From contig CM033717.1 of NCBI GenBank assembly GCA_019671005.1, positions 73,825,850 to 73,889,849 of the forward strand: a DNA stretch of 64,000 nt, in the 5' to 3' direction. Made by a program: the position numbers and the translations under genes. Each line of letters begins with the position of its first letter. The stretch's first letter is position 1. This document shows positions 46,376 to 59,468 of this stretch, piece by piece. Under the pieces are notes generated by a model that had not been told where the DNA came from, did not search any database, and saw only the letters and a list, made by a program, of their open reading frames with translations. This DNA comes from Hibiscus mutabilis. Its lineage: Eukaryota; Streptophyta; Magnoliopsida; Malvales; Malvaceae.

Positions 46376-47750
46376 TTACACATATAAATAACTATTAATC
46401 CAATTGATTGATTTTTTTTAATAGTCAGAGGTGATTTCAAGATAGTATATGTTCATATATATTTTTAACTTTTTAACAGAATATACACTTTACAGACAAA
46501 AAGATTAAACTTAATCTTTTAAAATAAACATTATTCATTTTTTTCACTGAAACCACCATTAGATTCGATTTTCTTTTTAAAGTAAGCGACACAATAGTAT
46601 TATTTAAAGGGTTCGTTGTCTGATCAAAATGAGAAAGTCACAAGAATGAGCCCATTAAATAGATGCAATTTGTCATATTGTATAAAATAAAGTTCTGGTA
46701 TAAAATATATCTTACACAACATATATATTAATTTTTTTCATTAAATATAATACTAGTGTATAATTTTACAATAGGTTTACGGCTTAATACAAAAATAAGT
46801 GTCAAAATTACATATTTTTTAGACTTTAAGTACCTAAAGTTTTTTTATAAATAAGTATTTAAAATTTTAACTTTTATAATTTTAATTGCTCAACCGATAA
46901 AAAATTTGTTAGCCAACAAGAATACGACATTTGGTATGTTTTTTTATTATCATTTAAAAAATTAAAAAAAATATAATTTTTTAAAAACTCAAAATCCCCC
47001 CCCCAAAAGGCTCCAAATCCCTAATAGCTAAAATCACAAAATTTTTAAATTGGCGCCGCTATTGCCGTCGTCAGACACCACATTGCTGTCGTTGAAACAT
47101 GTTGTTTGTTTTTTCCAACCACCCATTGTCAGTAGCTAACGGGAGACGTGCCAATTGGACAACGAACAACAAACATGAATAATTTTAGTAGATCGACACA
47201 CGATTGACACACTTATCGACAGTTATCGACAATGGATAATTGGAAAAAATAGGCGATAATCTCCGACGATAGTATTACTAGTGTCTGCGACGACAACAAC
47301 AATGGTAGCGACAAAAATTTAGAGAATTTGTAGTTTGAGTATTAAAGATTTGGGTTTTTTTTTTTAGAATTGTAAGAATTTTAATTTTTTTTAAATATAT
47401 AATTTTAAATATTATAATAAAGTACATGACACATATCACATGTCACGTTTTTATTTGATAACGATTTTTTTAAACAATAAATCACTTATTAAGCACCTAA
47501 AATTAAAAAATTATAATAAATTTTTTTTACAATAAATCAAATTAAGATACATCATTAATAAACTAAATGTATTATTTTAATATTTTATAATCCAGTGTTC
47601 TGTAATCTACATCTACTTATATTAATCGAAATGGTAATGAATCGTGAATCTGAACACTGTAAATCCAAAACAGAATATAGATGTTGTTTGATTACACCAA
47701 ACAAACAAACTCTCAGAAATACCAAGAAGCTTATAAATTAGTATGCGCAT
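46376..47750. other. Region upstream of the AKT1-like gene
   Basis: AT-rich with 'tacctaaag'-type decayed repeat sequence (46790-46930, 47480-47560) and a less AT-rich stretch at 47040-47320. No gene recognised. Confidence 0.4.
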
Positions 47751-47754
47751 TTAA

Positions 47755-47766
47755 ACCATATAAAAG
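47755..47766 (+). promoter_or_regulatory. Putative TATA box of the K+ channel gene
   Basis: 'ccatataaaagg' lies about 90 bases before the ATG at 47851, leaving a leader of roughly 60 bases. Confidence 0.55.
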
Positions 47767-47850
47767 GTCCAGCAGAGAGCTGCGTTTTTGAAGGAGAAGA
47801 AGGCGGGGAAGAGAGCTAGCAGGAACATAAGAGAACGGAGCTCGAAATCC

Positions 47851-50800
47851 ATGGATTCTCTGATTAGAAACAGAGGCGTATTTCGGGTCTCAGTGTGTGG
47901 GCAAGAAGAGATAGAGCATCTCTCAAGAGATAGCAGCCATTACAGTCTAACCACCGGAATACTTCCGTCGCTCGGCGCCAGAAGTAACCGCCGAGTCAAG
48001 CTTAGGAGATTCATTGTTTCACCTTATGATCGTCGTTACAGGTTGAAATAACAAAAGGGTTCATTTCTGTTTCTCTTTTGATTTCTACAACTCCGGGTTC
48101 TTCATTCATCGCCGTTTCTGCAATTTTTGCTTGTTTTAGAATTCTAGGTTCTTCTTGTTTTTCCTTTTTTTTAAAAATTTGTTTTTACTTAAAGGTGTCA
48201 TTTTTTTTCTTTGCGGGAAAATCACGGTATTGAATCTCGTGGGCCTTGTTTTGGCAAATACGAAGTAAAAAATTGTTTTCTGTTTCTGATTTCTTCGATG
48301 GTAACTTGTCATTTACTTTTTGTTCACACCTTTTCTTTAACGAGAAAAGCTAAGAAAATTTTCTGTTGACAATATTCCAGATGCTGATTTCACATTAATG
48401 CCATTCTTTGGAATCTTGGGTTGCAAAAGTTTGTTTGTTTCTTCTTAGTTCGTTACTGTTATTCTTGTTGTTTTGTTCTTATTAGTAAGTAGTATTATGT
48501 TTTTGTCGTGTTGGGTACATGAAAAGGGTCTAAATAATGATTGTAATATCAAATTTTAGGGGCTTGATGTGCTGAAATCTTTAGAAACTTTTGACTTGTA
48601 TAGTGACTGGTGAGCCCCCGGAGATTTTATGCACTGTGTCCTTTGTCCTTGCAGTTTCTGTTGCTTTCTTTGGTTCGGAAAACAATCGAATGGTTTCGAA
48701 TCGTTTTATGCAAATTCTAAGTCCATGTAAAGGATAACCGATGACCGAAGTTTATATAATTGTATTGAATATTGATTCTTGCAGGATATGGGAGACTTAT
48801 CTGGTTATTCTGGTACTCTATACCGCTTGGGTATCGCCGTTCGAATTAGGATTCATTAATAAGCCAGAGGCACCACTCTCCATTACTGATAATGTTGTTA
48901 ATGGATTCTTTGCCCTGGATATTGTTCTCACCTTCTTTGTTGCATACCTGGATAAAGCTACCTATCTACTCATCGATGATCCGAAGAGGATTGCTTGGAA
49001 GTATGGCAGTTCCTGGTTGGTTTTCGACATTATATCCACAATACCATCCGAACTTGCTCAGAAGATCTCCCCTAAGCCACTACGCACTTATGGCTTATTT
49101 AATATGCTTCGCCTTTGGCGTCTCCGCAGAGTTAGTGCCATGTTTTCCAGGTACTGGAGTTTCCTTTTCTCTTCGTCAGCTAAACTTTATGACTTAGTTA
49201 ATTCTAAAAGTTTGTTTGTTATCTTCACTTGTTTGATTGTGGCATGATCTATTGTTTTGCTTTTTCAATAGAATGGAGAAAGACAAGAACTACAACTACT
49301 TTTGGGTTCGATGTGCTAAACTTGTTTGTGTGAGTACTACAAAAAAGAAGCTAGACAGTTAGACATGATTTTTCTTTTCTAGTAATGCAAGATTCACGAG
49401 GCTCTGGATGGTTTTTGTAGGTTACGCTTTTTGCTGTTCATTGTGCCGGATGCTTCTATTATCTTATAGCTGCACGATATCACGACCCGGAAAGAACATG
49501 GATTGGAGCATCTTTGGGGAAAAATTTCCGCGAACAGAGCTTGTCAATTCAATATGTGACATCAATGTACTGGGCTATCACCACACTGACTACTGTTGGC
49601 TATGGGGATTTGCATCCTGTGAATACCAGAGAGATGTTATTTGACATTTTCTACATGCTTTTCAACCTTGGGATGACAGCATATCTGATCGGTAACATGA
49701 CGAACTTGGTTGTCCATGGAACCAGCCGAACTAGAAGATTTGTGAGTGACATATTATAGTTTATCTACCTAATCAACTAGCTTCAAGTTATTTTCTTCTT
49801 TTCAATGTGTGTGTTCCAATTTTTTAGTTCCCTCAATTATGCATTTTGTTCACACCAGTATTGGATTTTCCTTTGATAAATCTTTCCTTGTTGTGTTTTT
49901 GGCTCTCAGAGGGATACCATTCAAGCTGCCACAAGTTTTGCACAAAGAAATCAATTGCCTCCTCGCCTACAAGACCAGATGCTTGCACATTTATGTCTGA
50001 AGTTCAGGACAGATTCAGAGGGGCTGCAGCAGCAAGAGACTCTCGATTCACTTCCTAAAGCCATTCGATCAAGCATTTCACATTATCTTTTCTACTCTCT
50101 TATGGATAAGGTGTACTTATTTCGTGGCGTTTCTAATGACTTGCTTTTTCAGCTGGTAATCCACTAGAATCATTCTTAAACTTTTGTACTAGAATTCTCT
50201 TCTGTAGTTCTTTTCTGATATCTTGATCTATCTTTGTGAATAAATGTCTAAGGTCTCAGAGATGAAAGCTGAATATTTTCCTCCAAAAGAAGACGTTATT
50301 CTGCAGAATGAAGCACCTACAGATTTCTACGTCCTTGTCACCGGTGCAGTGGTAAAGCCCCTTATTTCTTGATCAAAAATCTGGTTATTCTGTTGAATGA
50401 TTTATGTTATCTTATCGAAATTTTTTTCTCTCAAAACGATCCCTGATGTTTTGCTTGGCTTCTCAGGATCTTTTGGTTCTCAAAAATGGAGTTGAACAGG
50501 CAAGTTGCATCACTGAAACACTATCCTTATCAATATCGACCAATAATCAATGAATGGGTGCTAACTGAATCATTGCCAATGGTTTCAGGTTGTTGGAGAG
50601 GCAAAAGCAGGTGATATCTGCGGTGAGATAGGTGTACTTTGTTATCGACCACAGCTCTTCACAGTGCGCACAAAACGACTGTGCCAACTCCTACGTCTAA
50701 ACCGTACTACATTCCTTAATATTATTCAGGCCAATGTTGGTGACGGTACCATAATCATGAATAATCTCCTTCAGGTATACTTCTTGTACAATATAACCTA

Positions 50801-53148
50801 GTGACTAATAGTATCAATGATTGTTTCATTATAAATTTGTAGATAGAAAAATAAGATGAAATGTGCTGAAGAATAAGCTTTTTACATATTCTGCACTCTC
50901 GGAATTCTTTTTTTGGGCAGCATTTGAAAGACATGAATGATCCAGTTATGGAAGGAGTCTTAATCGAGACAGAGAACATGCTAGCCCGTGGGAGAATGGA
51001 TCTACCACTCAATCTTTTCTTTGCCACACTCCGAGGAGACGACTTGTTGTTGCATCAGCTATTGAAAAGAGGGCTAGATCCTAATGATTCGGACAACAAT
51101 GGAAGAACAGCTCTGGTTTGTGAAATTCTTCGGCTTTTGATTTGGTCATGTCCCCGAGTTATTAGGACGCAGTTCTAATCTTTATTTTATTTTTCCTACA
51201 AATTTAGCATATAGCAGCAGCCAAAGGAAGTGAGAACTGTGTTCTTCTCTTGCTGGATTATGGTGCAGATCCTAACTGTAAAGGTATTCTCAAGTCCCTT
51301 TTTGTTGATTTCTGTTTTCCCTTAGGCGATTCTTGCAGTTCTTAGTTCATTAGTCCGACAAGTGCCCTTGATATCATATATATAAAAATTATACTTAGGA
51401 ATACGGGAAAGGTAGCATTTCGGTTTCTTTACATGCCATAATTGCATTGTCAACTATATTACACTTTTTTATTTGTATAATTTAGATGAATGATGGTGTT
51501 ATGGAGTTGACTTCTGCACATGGTAGTAGGAAAAATAATCATATAACTTGTCCAAATAAATAAACAAAATCCTGATGTTGATTGGCCTTTATTGCCCCAC
51601 ATTGCTCTTCCAAAACCAAAAAGCTCTTCTACTTTGAAGCTGGTTTGATCAAATAATTCCACTTTGTATTTTCATGTTGGAGAAACCTTTACTTTGCTTT
51701 ATGATGTCTGGTACAAATAATTTGTTTTTTTTTTATAAATTTATTTTAGGAGAAGAGTTATAGATGTTGAGATTCGGATCCAATCCTATTAAATGTCAGC
51801 TGTTAGGAATGACTGCAGAAACCAATCGAGCTGAGCTCTAAGCTCAGCTCTTCTGGTTTTAATATTGGCCCGCAACTGTTCGATGTCATTCTCATTTTTT
51901 ATTCAATTATTCTCCTAACATGAAGAAGTCAAATTCATATATATAAATATATATGTATCATTGTTTCCTAATTTAATTGTCTTGGATAAGATGGTTGGCA
52001 CCCATGTTTTGTCTAAACAATGTGCCCAAAAATGTCAAACAAAATTATCTTGTCAAGATTTTTTTTTTAGTTGATTTTCCTGTTTTATATTATGTCATCT
52101 TTTTTATGGCTATGGATGTATGGATTCATGTCCTTCATGCTTTAAGTTTGCACATGTATTTGACTCGAATCTTTACGATTCTCGTTAATCATTTCACCGA
52201 ACAGCTGGAATGCTTGGAGTTATGTTTTATGTTTCAACTGATTTGTTTAGTTTTCTATATGCAGACTCAGAAGGAAGTGTCCCACTATGGGAGGCGATGT
52301 TAGGTGGCCACGATAACGTGGCCCAACTGCTGAAGGAAAACGGGGGAAACATAAATGCCGGAGACGTCGGTCACTTTGCGTGCACCGCTGCCGAGCAGAA
52401 TAACTTGAATTTGCTGAAGGAAATCATTCGATACAGGGGAGATGTCACATGCCCGAGGAGCAATGGTTACACGGCTCTTCATGTTGCAGTTTGTGAAGAC
52501 AATGTTGAAATAGTCAAATTCCTTTTGGAGCAAGGCGCTGACATCGACAAACCAGATGTTCATCATTGGACCCCAAGAGATCTAGCTGAGCAACAAGGAC
52601 ATGAAGAAATAAAGACGATATTCAAATCGAGAAAAGAGATGAAACCTCCATCTATCATGTCGGTTACAGAGATGCATGAACCACGTTATCTTGGGAGGTT
52701 TACAAGTGAGCCAGACATCTGGCCTGCAGCCCCGGAAACGGATGGATCCTTGGGCCAATCCCGTCTGAGGCGTAGGACTAGTAACTTCCACAACTCCTTG
52801 TTTGGAATAATGTCATCTGATCACAATGTGGAGAGAGAGATGATATTGTCAATTCATCAACCGAAGAGTGTCAAGCATTCCGGTTCTAACTCCGCTAGAG
52901 TCGTCATCAGTTGCCCGGAGAAGGGTGAAACCACCGGGAAACTTGTTCTACTTCCCGGGAGCTTCCAGGACTTACTCGACATCGGTGGTAAGAAATTAGG
53001 GATCTTTGGTGCTAAAATCATGAGCAAAGGAGCTGAGATTGATGACATTGAGGTGATTAGAGATGGTGACCATCTTGTTTTTTTTAGTCATGGCCAAATG
53101 CAACAAGAGCCTAATAGCCAAAGCTCCCGGTACGATGGGCATTCATAG
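47851..53148 (+). CDS. AKT1: AKT1-type inward-rectifying K+ channel (884 aa, 11 exons)
   Basis: Deduced exons: 47851-48041, 48785-49150, 49272-49329, 49421-49741, 49910-50155, 50253-50351, 50467-50499, 50589-50774, 50921-51115, 51208-51283 and 52265-53148; phases agree throughout and give 884 codons plus stop. Domains in order: six transmembrane segments (about residues 65-310) with a basic S4 (RLWRLRRVSAMFSR); pore with selectivity filter TTVGYGD (262-268); C-linker and cyclic-nucleotide-binding-like domain (about 380-490); ankyrin repeats (about 530-720, for example GRTALHIAAAKG and GYTALHVAVCEDN); and a C-terminal KHA domain (about 815-870). Shaker-family AKT1 channels mediate K+ uptake at the root plasma membrane and are activated by CBL-CIPK kinases. 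The start is the first in-frame ATG; an upstream open stretch begins only with TTG. Exon 7 ends in a GC donor. The gene appears intact. Confidence 0.96.
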
Positions 53149-53850
53149 ACCATTTGTGCACTTTGCTAACCCTCTTTCTTCTTCCAAATTGAAGTCGTCA
53201 CAATCCATCTCTTCGGATATGTGTCCGACAAATATTTTCGAAAATTTTAAAACTTTTGTTAGATACGAAATCCAAAAATCTTCGAAGCATGATGGACAGA
53301 GATGCACTAAGAGAGCGGCTGTTCCTTTAAAAATTAAAAAATCGTATATAATTTGATTTTTTTAAGATTCTTCTATTTAAACGCCCTTCTAACTTCAAAA
53401 GAGAAAAAAGAGAAATTAATAATGTGATGACAATCTAATGTAGGGTTGTGGGATGGAGCTGGATCGCTACATTGTAATATTTTAAAATTTTTAATAGAAT
53501 CTTTTTGTGGTAGTTTTTCGATGTGTCAAGAATTCGTAGTCAAAAAAATGTTTGATATATGAAATTTTCTTATTAAAGTTTTTTTAATGAATTTTTATTT
53601 GAAAGACGAAACAAATTTTCTTAAGAAGGATTGTGTCTAACTTTATATTTCACGTTTTTTTATTTTTTGATATTTTTATCTTCATAAATATTAAAATGTG
53701 TTATACTTTATAATTTTTTTTAATTACTGAAATTCGGTTAAAGTTCTTCGTCAAAAGAAATTCAATAGAGTTAACTTCTAGATATTTTAATTTTAATAAT
53801 TCTTCCATTCATATTGTTATTCATACATAAATTATTTTTGTTGCTTTGAA
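53149..53850. other. 3' flank of the AKT1-like gene
   Basis: Probably holds the 3' UTR, then AT-rich spacer. The small frame at 53063-53356 overlaps the channel's end in another frame and is a shadow. Confidence 0.45.
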
Positions 53851-53854
53851 AATT

Positions 53855-54310
53855 ATAAAAGTTCATATTTGGGTCACCCAATAATTAAAAGTTATTTTTG
53901 GGTCACTCAATTATGGATAAAGTTATATTTGGTACTCAATTATTAAATGTTACATTTGGGTCACTCAATTATGGGTAATATTACATTTCGGTCACCCTCA
54001 TATTTAAAAAGATATTTTAATTTATGTATTAAATTAATTAATGATTTCAAATGAAGTACGTTAATATTAATGAGGGTATACAAGTAACCTGGAAGAAAAA
54101 ATAATTAAATTGATATATTTTTTAAAAATATGAAGGGTGACTCAAATGTAACTTTATTCGTAATTGAGTGACTCAAATATAACATTTAATAATAGGGTGA
54201 TCCAAATATAGCTTTACCCATAATTGAGTGACCTAAATATAACTTTTAACAATCGAATAAAATATAATCTTACTCATAAATAAGTAACCTCCATTATAGT
54301 TTACCCTTAT
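53855..54310. mobile_element. MITE-like foldback element
   Basis: Left arm repeats 'gggtcactcaattatgg' and 'aaagttatatttgg'; right arm holds the complements 'cataattgagtgacc' and 'aatataacttt'. About 450 bp, no coding frame. Confidence 0.65.
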
Positions 54311-54718
54311 TTTTATTTTTCTCTAAACTATTCTTTCTACAAGGACGACAACATCCTTTATAAACAACCCTGTATTCCATATAGGTTATACTTAGTGTAT
54401 AAACAAATTAATTAACTCCAATTTAGTATAAATTAATTAAAAGTAACAATAACAAGATGTTTTTTTTGGGGGGGGGATACAAACAATTACTTATAAAGTT
54501 AAATTACAATTAGTCATCCCCTAAACATCATGCATAAGAGTGTTAGTTGAGTTGAGCAGTTTCACTAGATGCTCAACTTGAGTTGATTTAAACTCAATTT
54601 CGACTTAAGACTTTAACGAGTCGAGTTGTGAAATGTTGAGTCTCGATAAATTTGTGAGTAGGTCGTTAATTTTTTTTATAGTTTGTTGGTTTGGCGTATT
54701 TATGAATTATTACATTGA

Positions 54719-54977
54719 GAAAAACTTTGATACACAGGCCGTGTAAACTTTAGTTTACACGTGCCTTTTAGTTTTAGGGGTAGAGTTTTAGTTTAGGGTT
54801 TAGGGGTTTAGGATATATGGTTTAGAATTTAAGGTTAGTGTTTAGAATTTAGTGCACAGGGTTTAAGATTTAGGGTTTAGTTTTTTAGGGTTAGAGTTAG
54901 GAATTTAGGTTTTTATAGTGTAAATGCAGATGCTTGTGAAAAATTAATTTTACACGGTCTGTGTATCAAAGTTTTAC
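54719..54977. mobile_element. MITE-like element with TTTAGGG core
   Basis: Ends 'aactttgatacacaggccgt' and 'ggtctgtgtatcaaagtttt' match the elements at 7.49 and 18.38 kb. The core reads TTTAGGG, so it is in the opposite orientation to them. Confidence 0.75.
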
Positions 54978-55237
54978 CCTTATTACATTAGAGTTTAGAT
55001 TAAGCTCTATATAGTATTACTGAATTTTATATATATTAAAAAAATAAGATAAAAACTACGGCAAACTTAATGAGCATAAAATCGAACAACGATTTTTTTT
55101 AACGAGCATGATTTAAGTAAAATTTTATCAAAATTTTCGAGTATCGAACACGAGTAGAACAATTTTTAGTGCTCGACTCGCTCATCAATGCATTCTATCC
55201 AATGCCATTAGCGACACCGATCATCTGCATTGGTGGC
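54978..55237. other. 3' flank of the CHX pseudogene
   Basis: AT-rich spacer; no feature beyond possible remains of the transporter 3' UTR. Confidence 0.4.
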
Positions 55238-57836
55238 TCAAGCAGTCCTTTGCTGCTGTTGCTGCACAATCAACAAAGAATAATTCCCAATAAAGTCTGG
55301 AGACGAAAGCAAGTCTCCGATAACCCCAATCTCTTGAAATTCACATCATTCCTGCAGACCCGACATCTGAGGATCATCACTGTTGTACCGCCACCCGACG
55401 ATGATAAGCTGGTAGTTTCCCACGACGGACTGGAGAAATGTCGAAGTCTCCGGTCCATCATTCACCTGTTCCTCGATGTACGAGTCTACACTTCCTTTGA
55501 TATAGCTCAACATCTCGTTGTCGAGCGTTCGGTCGTCGCTGTCGGCCAGGATCATGCCTAAGTTGTTCGCAGCTTTGAGGTGGATTACGGTGAGCATGAC
55601 TCTTTCGCCTTGCGAAATGCGTTTTCCTAGCGCTATGGCTTCCCAGTCGTCACGGCCGCCTAAGAAGATCACGGCGATGTTGAAAGTTGGGGAGTTGTTC
55701 GACGATGATGATGTGTCTCTGAGATTGAAGCTTCTCAGATTGCGGCGTCCTTCGACAAGGATCCCAACCGAGCAGGGTGCTTTTTCGAGTATGTCGAAGT
55801 TTAGGCTTCGTACGGTTTCGTCTTCCGATTCGATGCTCCCGTCGGTGTACCACCTACGGTGGAACGGGAGTATTATGAAGGACGTGGAACAGCTCATGGC
55901 CAGGTTGCATATGTCCTCGTACATCGACCGTGGTGGAGAGACCGCGGTGAAAACGTTCACCGATACGGCTTCCGAATTGTCCCGTTCGAATTGTTTGAAC
56001 GCGACGACGACGTTTTCTGAGTAGGATCGGTTTGACTTGGTCTTTTTATGGTTACGGTGAGCTATGAAAAGCGGCGTGGCTCGTCCCCTGAGCTTGACAA
56101 GGTGAAGGACGTCCATTTGAATGGGGCACTCTTTGGTCGGACAAGAGGCCTTCAGTAGGTTGATAATGGAATTGACATTAGCCGGCACGTGAATGCAACC
56201 CATCATTCGCAACTCGTGGCCGAGTTTCGAATCAGCAACGGTCCATTTTTGAAAGCATAGATACTTCCTAGACGGATCTTAAAGTCGTTTCACGAACACC
56301 GGCACGATGCTTGCTACCAAAACGGTGAGGATCGTCATGTAAGAGATTATGTCCTCCGATATAATCTGCATTTGTTTAAGTGAATCAAACAGTAAAAAAC
56401 ATTAGACATCTCATTTTATGTTGCATTATTGTCTAATACATGTCTGTGCGTGTGCTTGTGTGCCGACACGATCGGAAAGATTTACGAGGAATACGTACTC
56501 TGTTGTCGTGCATGATGCCATAGGAACCGATCTCGACGATGCCTTTTGATACCATTATAAATGCAAGTGCCAAGCAATCCCTTGTGGGCATCTTGAATAG
56601 CCAGGGCAACCCAAAAGAGACCCCAAATTTGGTGACAAGTGCTACCACTGTTCCAATTCCTTGGTGATCTGCAAACTTGTTAGAGTTTTTCAAGTACGAC
56701 AGATTGAATCTCAGACCGCATGTTGCAGCGAATACTGGCAGAAACAATCCCAAAACAAACGGCTCCAACTTCTCGATCAGGGCCGACCCCAAAGGCGGTC
56801 CATCCGGAACAGCCAAGCCCAGAATAAATGGACCATACAGAATATGCAGATGAAATAGTTCGGTGAACCTAGGTGACACCATGAATGCCAAAACGACGAG
56901 ATAAAAGCATGCTTCTTTTATCCGGCCGGCCTCGGGCGTGTGTTTCACCATCCACTTCATCCCCGGTCGCAAAACAAACATCATGATTCATATAAAGAGC
57001 ACAGCCAGTCCGATATGTATAAGGACCCTTTCACTTCCCTGTTCAAGTCCTGTTTTCACCAGTATGCTAAACATCGTAAGGCCTACCGTCACAAGGTCGC
57101 CTATAAGTGCCGCTGACAATCCAATCCTACCGAGTTCTGAATTCAGTATCTTCAGCTCATCGAGAAGGCAATGTATGACCGGGAACGAAGTCCCAGCGTA
57201 CAATACCGCGAGAAAGAAACTCTTGTTCTTAAACACATCGTCTCCAGGGTGAAGCAACTTAACCGTTTCCAAACAAAACATCATCGGCACAACAACTGTA
57301 AGGAAACCAATAGAGACCGCCTTCTTCCCAGACCTGTACGACAAGCTGAGGTCCATCTTCACACCACTTAAAAACATGAAGAACACGAATCCAAAGGCTC
57401 CGACCGTCCCCAGAACCTCAACACTATCCTCGGATACATTAATCAAAGAATCCTGATCTCTGAAAATCACAGGAGTGAGTATTATCCCTGCCTGCATTAC
57501 AAAAACATGTTCTTATTTCATCAGAATTTCCTCAAAATTATAACAATAAATAGAATGTTCGATTCGAAAACATGTACTTACAAGAACCTGGGAGATGAAC
57601 ACAGGTAGTCCTAATATTTTGAGCAGACTATGAAATGATTGCGTGAGAACATAGATGACAACCATCTGCAGATGCAGCCTTATCCCGGAGTAGTCCATGA
57701 GCTTGTCATGTTTATCTCTTGTGAAGAACATTGTCGTGAAGACAGGAGAGGTGACTTTGGGAGGGAATTTAAGACAGATCTCTTCGGATACTTTCGTCCC
57801 GTCCATTCCGGTCGAGCTCGAACTTCCGATTGCCAT
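55238..57836 (-). pseudogene. CHX-type cation/H+ antiporter with three internal stops
   Basis: Deduced exons: 57836-57582, 57491-56499 and 56365-55238, with good GT-AG sites and matching phases for a total of 792 codons, the usual CHX size. The first half is the membrane antiporter domain (CPA2 family; PVFISQVL, GAFGFVFFMFLSGVKMD, LYAGTSFPVIHCLLDELKILNSE, YGPFILGLAVPDGPPLGSAL, FVLGLFLPVFAATCGLR). The second half is the cytosolic regulatory part (GCIHVPANVNSIINLLKAS through VGNYQLIIVGWR). Three in-frame stops break it: TGA at 56988-56990, TAA at 56279-56281 (after VKRL, where Tyr is expected) and TGA at 55346-55348 (after SGLQE, where Trp is expected). No frameshift was found. CHX proteins move K+ or Na+ against protons in endomembranes or plasma membrane. 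The copy is probably a recent pseudogene; sequencing error cannot be excluded. Confidence 0.88.
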
Positions 57837-58135
57837 GGCGTCTTGCAGGCTAAAGGCTACAAGGATATGTTGATGGGAATGGTGAAGGATTGTGTTTTAT
57901 TTGTGGGGATTTTCAAGATGGAGAAATGGGACTATGTAGAACATCATGTTCTTCATGCAACAGCTTCAAGTTTGTGGTTTTTTCAGTTTTAGGATTCTTG
58001 GTTTTGAAGCAGAACAAATGGTTAATCCTGTTTTTCCAATTAATTGTTCCACCTAACTCAACTTCCTCGGAAAATTTCAGTTATAAACTAACTTATAAGT
58101 TCTTTATGGAAACAAAATAACAATGTGTATATAAA
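57837..58135. other. Upstream flank of the CHX copy
   Basis: No clear TATA box; would be the promoter region of the CHX copy. Confidence 0.4.
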
Positions 58136-58139
58136 ACCG

Positions 58140-58400
58140 TAGTGAATGGATGGATAAATGCACAATCCATGTATTTTTTTTTAAATAAATGTCTAAACCA
58201 AGATTAAAATTTAAAATTAAATTCTCTAACATTAACCCTTAAATACTAAACAAACTTAAATTTTAACCATAAGCTTTAACTTTTATATCGTACAATATAA
58301 ACTCTTAACCTCTAAACTCTAAACTAAAACACTAAACCCTCTAAACTAACTCGCTTGTGGAAACTAAAGATTACGCCGCCGGTGTTTGGAATGATAATAT
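58140..58400. mobile_element. MITE-like element with CCCTAAA-like core
   Basis: Decayed 'aaccctaaa'-type core and a right end with 'cgccggtgtttggaatgataat' resemble the second TIR type at 20.63 kb. The left end is not clear. Confidence 0.4.
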
Positions 58401-58424
58401 GTGAATGAATATATAATATAATGG

Positions 58425-58735
58425 ATTATCCTATACACATGCGGTGGAAATTTATTGTTTTCACAAGCGCTTTAATTTTAGGGTTTACGGTTTCAATTTG
58501 GGGTTTAGAATTTAGGGTTTATGGTTAGAATTTAGGGTTCATATTTTAGGTTTTAGGGTAATATGGTTAGGGTTTAGGTTTTAACCAATAAACCCAAAGT
58601 TCTATTAATAACCCCTAAATTTAAAACTACTACACCTAAACCCCTATACACTAAACTCAAAACAAAATCCCTAAACGCTAAAACTAAGCCGCTTGTATAA
58701 ATAAAATTTCTACAAGCTCTCATGCATGCATTGGA
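58425..58735. mobile_element. MITE-like element with TTTAGGG/CCCTAAA core
   Basis: Left 'ggattatcctatacacatgc' and 'gttttcacaagcgctttaat', right 'gccgcttgtataaataaaat' followed by 'gcattggatcatta', are loosely inverted. The core switches from TTTAGGG to CCCTAAA in the middle, so the element as a whole is palindromic. Confidence 0.55.
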
Positions 58736-59004
58736 TCATTAGCCATATGTAATAATCGCTTATTATATTATTTTTTATAATTGAAATATAGAGATGCATC
58801 GTAACAATTATCTCTAAATATATAAAGATAAATTTATATTATTATTTCAGTTTGAATCGGATAAAAAAATTTCACATTAAACACGACACGATCCAAACCT
58901 AATTTATTTTTAAAAATGAGCCTATAAATTCGGGTCGAATTAGAACCCCTCTGATTCAGATAATTTGACTATCCTAATAACTATTGTTGTATCTTTCTAA
59001 ATAA

Positions 59005-59468
59005 AAGTAAGGGTAAAGTATACAAATGGTCATTGAATTATCTCTAAAAATATAAAATAGTCATTAAATTTTCAAATGTTACACAATAGGCTTTAAATTT
59101 TAGTCTTTGTTACAAAATGGTCACTGAGCCGTTAACTGTCGTTGATTAGGTGACGTGACAGTTATAAAAATTTAAATAATATAACATTTAATCCTCTATA
59201 TTAACACATTTAATCAATTTATTTCTAATTTAACTCTCATTATTGATGTCTAAATTGATTGAATGTGTAAATATTGATGATTAAATATGCTATTATATAA
59301 AATTTTATAATTGTCACGTCTCCCGGTCAACGACAGTTAACGACCTAGTGTCTATTTTTATAATGAAAACTAAAGTTTAATAATCATTATAAAATTTTTG
59401 AAAATTTAGTGACCATTTTGTATTTTTAGAGATAGTTTAACGATTATTTGTGTACTTTACTCAAAATG
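59005..59468. mobile_element. Foldback MITE-like element
   Basis: Left 'gggtaaagtatacaaatggt' and right 'gattatttgtgtactttact' are inverted, with 'cgttaactgtcgttgattag' matched by 'ggtcaacgacagttaacg'. It resembles in outline the elements at 6.2 and 18.9 kb. Confidence 0.65.

Noticed and set aside
47788..47850. Upstream N-terminal extension of the K+ channel
   Set aside because: The in-frame extension starts only with TTG and lies in the presumed 5' UTR, so the ATG at 47851 was preferred.
53063..53356. 97-residue frame after the K+ channel
   Set aside because: Overlaps the channel's last exon in another frame and runs into 3' UTR; no protein-like features.
55518..56024. 168-residue plus-strand frame inside the CHX copy
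   Set aside because: Antisense shadow of the CHX cytosolic domain; Arg/Ser-rich as expected from the opposite strand.
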